Shown here: positions 6,090-8,570 of the stretch, piece after piece
Layout: each line of letters opens with the position of its first letter
Position numbering within the stretch: position 1 is the first letter of the stretch
DNA from: an uncultured Solobacterium sp.
Lineage (GTDB): Bacteria; Bacillota_I; Bacilli_A; Erysipelotrichales; Erysipelotrichaceae
Reading direction: 5' to 3'
Length of the DNA: 8,570 bases
NCBI GenBank assembly: GCA_905235315.1
Contig: CAJOLG010000065.1
Span: forward strand, 1 to 8,570
Position numbers and translations under genes: made by a program
The notes under the pieces: generated by a model
Told to the model about the DNA's origin: nothing
The model's input: only the letters and a program-made list of their open reading frames with translations
Database searches by the model: none

Positions 6090-7659
6090 GTTTCGCCTCC
6101 GATACTTTATTGAGCAATACCGCCGTGATAAACGCGGTAAACATCGAAGTTACAAACTGATCCAGGAAATGGCCGGACAGCCAGGCACCGCCGAATCCGC
6201 ACCCGATGGCAATCACCAGGCACAGGTTGTCCAGCGTCCAGAGCTGTTTCCGGTATCTGATAAACATCACGGCCCCAAACAGAAGGATGCCGATCCACGG
6301 GAATAACAGGATCACGACACCGGCGTAGCCAAGCGTATAGACCTGCTGGACAAAATCTTTTTCCAGAACGATCGAGCCGTTCATAAAGGTGCTGTAGCCC
6401 ATGCCGAGGATCTTTTCCGCCGGCGTCAGGTTTTCATATTTGTAATCGAAGAAGATCTTTTCAATCTGCCTTCCGCTGACCCGGTCAAAGACCGGAATAT
6501 CCAGACATACATGCGTCCAGAACCAGGGATCATGCTGGTAGGAATAGTATTCGGTGTAATACATGGAAGGCACGGACTGGATATAGCGGGCGTTGATGCC
6601 GTAGGTCTCAAACGCATAGACGTAGAAGTTGATCCACTCTTCGCTTCCCGGCACAAGATCTTCCGCTCCCTTGAGATCGTCTGCCGCAAACTGGATCGCC
6701 CCGTTATGCAGGAGCGCAACATCATTCTTCGCATCCACCCGCTGATTCTGCACCGCCGGAGTCCAGTTTAGAATGGCGCCGAAGATCGCTGCCGCAAGCA
6801 GGCACATCAGAACAGGCTTTCCGTTCACCCGCCGGTGTTTGAGCAGAACGCTGTCAAAGAGATAGACAAGGATAAACAATACGGGAATGATCACAGCGCC
6901 GAAGGTTGCGACCCGTGTCGCCAGCATCTGCATGGCAAGACTCTGCACGAGAATCAGGACAAAGATCCGGCGCTTTCGTTTCGGATCTTCTTCCCCCAGC
7001 CAGCACGCATACATCAACGGCAGCAGCATAAACAGCAGAATGCCGACCGTATTTCCCTCATTGAAGAAGAACTTGGATGCCAGTGTCCGCGGGTGATACC
7101 AGTTATAAATACCGGAAAACCATGAGAAGAAGTTCCCGACCGTATTGCCGTAATAGGTCGATCTCGCGCATACATAGAGATCCCCGAGCACAATCGGCAC
7201 ACTGACGAGCGCCGAGCTGAAGATCACCATGTTCTTCCATTCCCGGGTATTCGGCTTCTCGTTGTAACAGATGTAGATCGCCGCATACGGAAGACACAGC
7301 GTCAGCACATAGGTCAGCTCCTGGAACGCACTGAACCGGAAATTATCGGTCAGCCACAGGCGTTCCACCAGACCTTCTGCCTGGCGTACATGCAGGATGA
7401 AATAGACAACGAAGATCACCCCATAGGCAAGCGCAATGAAAAAGGTCCGTTTTTTGTGTTTCTCCCGCAGCCAGAATGACCACAGCACAAGAAGCGGAAG
7501 AATAATGAAACGGATGACCGTTGAAAAGCGCGGCAGACCGAAGCGGTCCAGCCACTCATAGAAGAGATAGTCCATGTCGATCAACGGCTGTATAAAGATG
7601 AACAGCAGGATCAGACGATGGAGAAGTGTTTCGTTAAAGATCTTTTTCATACCTGACAT
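6082..7659 (-). CDS. Polytopic membrane protein, O-antigen polymerase/ligase-like (Wzy or WaaL superfamily)
   Basis: This 525-residue protein has about 11-12 hydrophobic segments (roughly 11-30, 46-64, 72-90, 113-131, 143-161, 204-220, 232-249, 251-269, 282-299, 441-467, 479-499 and 501-517). A single long soluble loop spans about 300-440, rich in Tyr, Trp and charged residues. One long extracytoplasmic loop between late helices is the general plan of Wzy polymerases and WaaL-type ligases. The segment ILGMGYSTFMNGSI (417-430) falls where such proteins often have a conserved G-x-G-x-G/S region. Wzy-like enzymes link undecaprenyl-diphosphate repeat units on the outer membrane face. Neighbouring glycosyltransferases support this. 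The ATG at 7659 is the earliest possible start, because an in-frame TAA lies three codons upstream. It has a poor ribosome site (TACAGA), and so does the alternative ATG at 7650, so coupling to the gene upstream is likely. A ligase role cannot be excluded. Confidence 0.75.
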   Translation of the reverse strand: MSGMKKIFNETLLHRLILLFIFIQPLIDMDYLFYEWLDRFGLPRFSTVIRFIILPLLVLWSFWLREKHKKRTFFIALAYGVIFVVYFILHVRQAEGLVERLWLTDNFRFSAFQELTYVLTLCLPYAAIYICYNEKPNTREWKNMVIFSSALVSVPIVLGDLYVCARSTYYGNTVGNFFSWFSGIYNWYHPRTLASKFFFNEGNTVGILLFMLLPLMYACWLGEEDPKRKRRIFVLILVQSLAMQMLATRVATFGAVIIPVLFILVYLFDSVLLKHRRVNGKPVLMCLLAAAIFGAILNWTPAVQNQRVDAKNDVALLHNGAIQFAADDLKGAEDLVPGSEEWINFYVYAFETYGINARYIQSVPSMYYTEYYSYQHDPWFWTHVCLDIPVFDRVSGRQIEKIFFDYKYENLTPAEKILGMGYSTFMNGSIVLEKDFVQQVYTLGYAGVVILLFPWIGILLFGAVMFIRYRKQLWTLDNLCLVIAIGCGFGGAWLSGHFLDQFVTSMFTAFITAVLLNKVSEAKHA

Positions 7660-7665
7660 TCTGTA

Positions 7666-8570
7666 TTAACTGAACCGGGGATGATCATCATCATGGAAGA
7701 TTCCCATCGAGAAATTCATCCGGGCCCGGATATCCATCGGATCACATCCTTCAAGATCCGCAAGGAACTGTTCCGCTTCCTGTTTTGCGCCTTCGGGATT
7801 TTCGAGAATCACCGCAATATCGTTCGCTGCTCCTGCCGCAAAATGCGGATAGGATTGTTTAAACCGTTCATACAGTTCCGGATCGCGGCGCAGTTTTTCC
7901 GCACAGCGCCAGAAGGCTTCCGCAAGATGTGCGGAATCCACACCGTCATCCGGATTTCCGTTCAGCATGGCAATCAGATCATACAGATCTTCATCCGTAT
8001 CCTCCCTGCGGTATGCGGCATAGCTCTCATATGAAGAATACCCGCTTTCAATCAGGGTATCCTGGTTTGCGAATACATGGTTCGTATCGCACCAGCGGAT
8101 CAGGTCAAGAAACGCATCCCCCGCCCCGGGAAGCTGGGACTCAAGCGCTTCCGTGCAGAAGCGGGTGATCCAGTATGCGGTTCTGCTTTCTTCCAGAAGA
8201 TCCAGCGGTTTTGTCTGAATCCCCTGCTTCAGAAGATCAAGGTCTTCCGTCAGATGTTTTTCGTCCTTCCGCCGCACATCTGCGATTGCCATCAGAAGCG
8301 GCGCATACCGTTCAAAGCACTGATCTGCGTGATACGGAAGCGGATGCTCGTTCATGTACGAAAGCTGGGACAAAACAGCGGAACGGACCTGTCCGTCTTT
8401 CCCGCAGGCATCTGCCGCCTCAAGATAGTTGGAAAACAGGCGGAACAGTTCGGTATCGCCGGGAATCAGGGAAGCCAGCTGCTTCTCTGCAGCTTTATAT
8501 TTCTTCTCCGCAAGAAGATTCATTCCCCTGGCAAGAAGTGTGCGGGCGGAACCCGGATACTGCTTTTCCA
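7666..8570 (-). CDS. Helical TPR-like protein of unknown function, C-terminal part only
   Basis: The minus-strand frame stays open to the right edge, giving 300 visible residues and a TAA stop. The first in-frame ATG (8523) is probably internal. The 15 residues before it (EKQYPGSARTLLARG) continue a TPR-like helix pair with the following MNLLAEKKYKAAEKQL, and no ribosome site is evident there. The remainder is acidic, soluble and mostly helical, with no transmembrane segment or catalytic motif that I recognise. Possible further helical repeats lie around visible residues 53-105 and 200-275. TPR or TPR-like tails occur on some glycosyltransferases and on polysaccharide export or assembly proteins, so the missing N-terminus may hold a catalytic domain. 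It ends 6 bp before the polymerase gene and so belongs to the same operon. A specific function cannot be assigned. Confidence 0.55.
   Translation of the reverse strand, partial: EKQYPGSARTLLARGMNLLAEKKYKAAEKQLASLIPGDTELFRLFSNYLEAADACGKDGQVRSAVLSQLSYMNEHPLPYHADQCFERYAPLLMAIADVRRKDEKHLTEDLDLLKQGIQTKPLDLLEESRTAYWITRFCTEALESQLPGAGDAFLDLIRWCDTNHVFANQDTLIESGYSSYESYAAYRREDTDEDLYDLIAMLNGNPDDGVDSAHLAEAFWRCAEKLRRDPELYERFKQSYPHFAAGAANDIAVILENPEGAKQEAEQFLADLEGCDPMDIRARMNFSMGIFHDDDHPRFS

Noticed and set aside
1..8570. Mobile elements, tRNA/rRNA genes, CRISPR arrays, long tandem repeats.
   Set aside because: No transposase-like frame, terminal inverted repeats, spaced repeats or structured RNA gene could be recognised. 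Coding sequence covers nearly all of the window.

Overview
The window lies inside a cell-surface polysaccharide (capsule, exopolysaccharide or wall-polymer) biosynthesis cluster. All eight recognisable genes are on the minus strand, so transcription runs from position 8570 toward 1. The genes are tightly packed, with overlaps of 4 and 8 bp and gaps of 3, 6, 12, 14 and 73 bp, as in one operon. Both edges cut a gene. Base composition is roughly half G+C. Most starts have a clear GGAGG-type ribosome binding site. The mix of a LicD-family protein, an IspD/TarI-type cytidylyltransferase, a CapF-type sugar enzyme and a Wzy/O-antigen-ligase-like membrane protein fits a low-to-mid G+C Firmicute, perhaps an anaerobic gut or oral lineage. 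No taxonomic marker gene is present, so that is only an inference.

In transcription order the layout is as follows. (1) 8570-7666 is the C-terminal 300 residues of a helical, TPR-like protein of unknown role whose start lies outside the window. (2) 7659-6082 is a polytopic membrane protein resembling O-antigen polymerases/ligases. (3) 6089-5115 is a family 2 glycosyltransferase. (4) 5102-3885 is a CapF/WbjC/FnlB-type bifunctional reductase-cupin of the UDP-N-acetyl-L-fucosamine route. (5) 3888-2725 is a family 4 glycosyltransferase with an altered catalytic motif. A 73-bp gap then holds a small GC hairpin and a plausible internal promoter. (6) 2651-1938 is an IspD/TarI-family cytidylyltransferase. 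(7) 1923-139 is a full-length acetolactate-synthase-like thiamine diphosphate (ThDP) enzyme. (8) 135-1 is the first 45 residues of a LicD-family phosphotransferase.

The first block (2-5) reads as repeat-unit assembly: sugar nucleotide supply (CapF), glycosyl transfer (GT2, GT4) and polymerisation. The second block (6-8), set off by the only sizeable gap, reads as a separate decoration module. In that reading the ThDP enzyme would make a small carbon skeleton, the cytidylyltransferase would activate its phosphate as a CDP (or CMP) derivative, and LicD would transfer the phospho-substituent onto the glycan. The substrate cannot be read from the sequence, and no dedicated reductase such as TarJ lies between these genes. 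This is the most promising candidate for undescribed chemistry here.

No RNA genes, insertion sequences, CRISPR arrays or intergenic stretches over 300 bp are visible.
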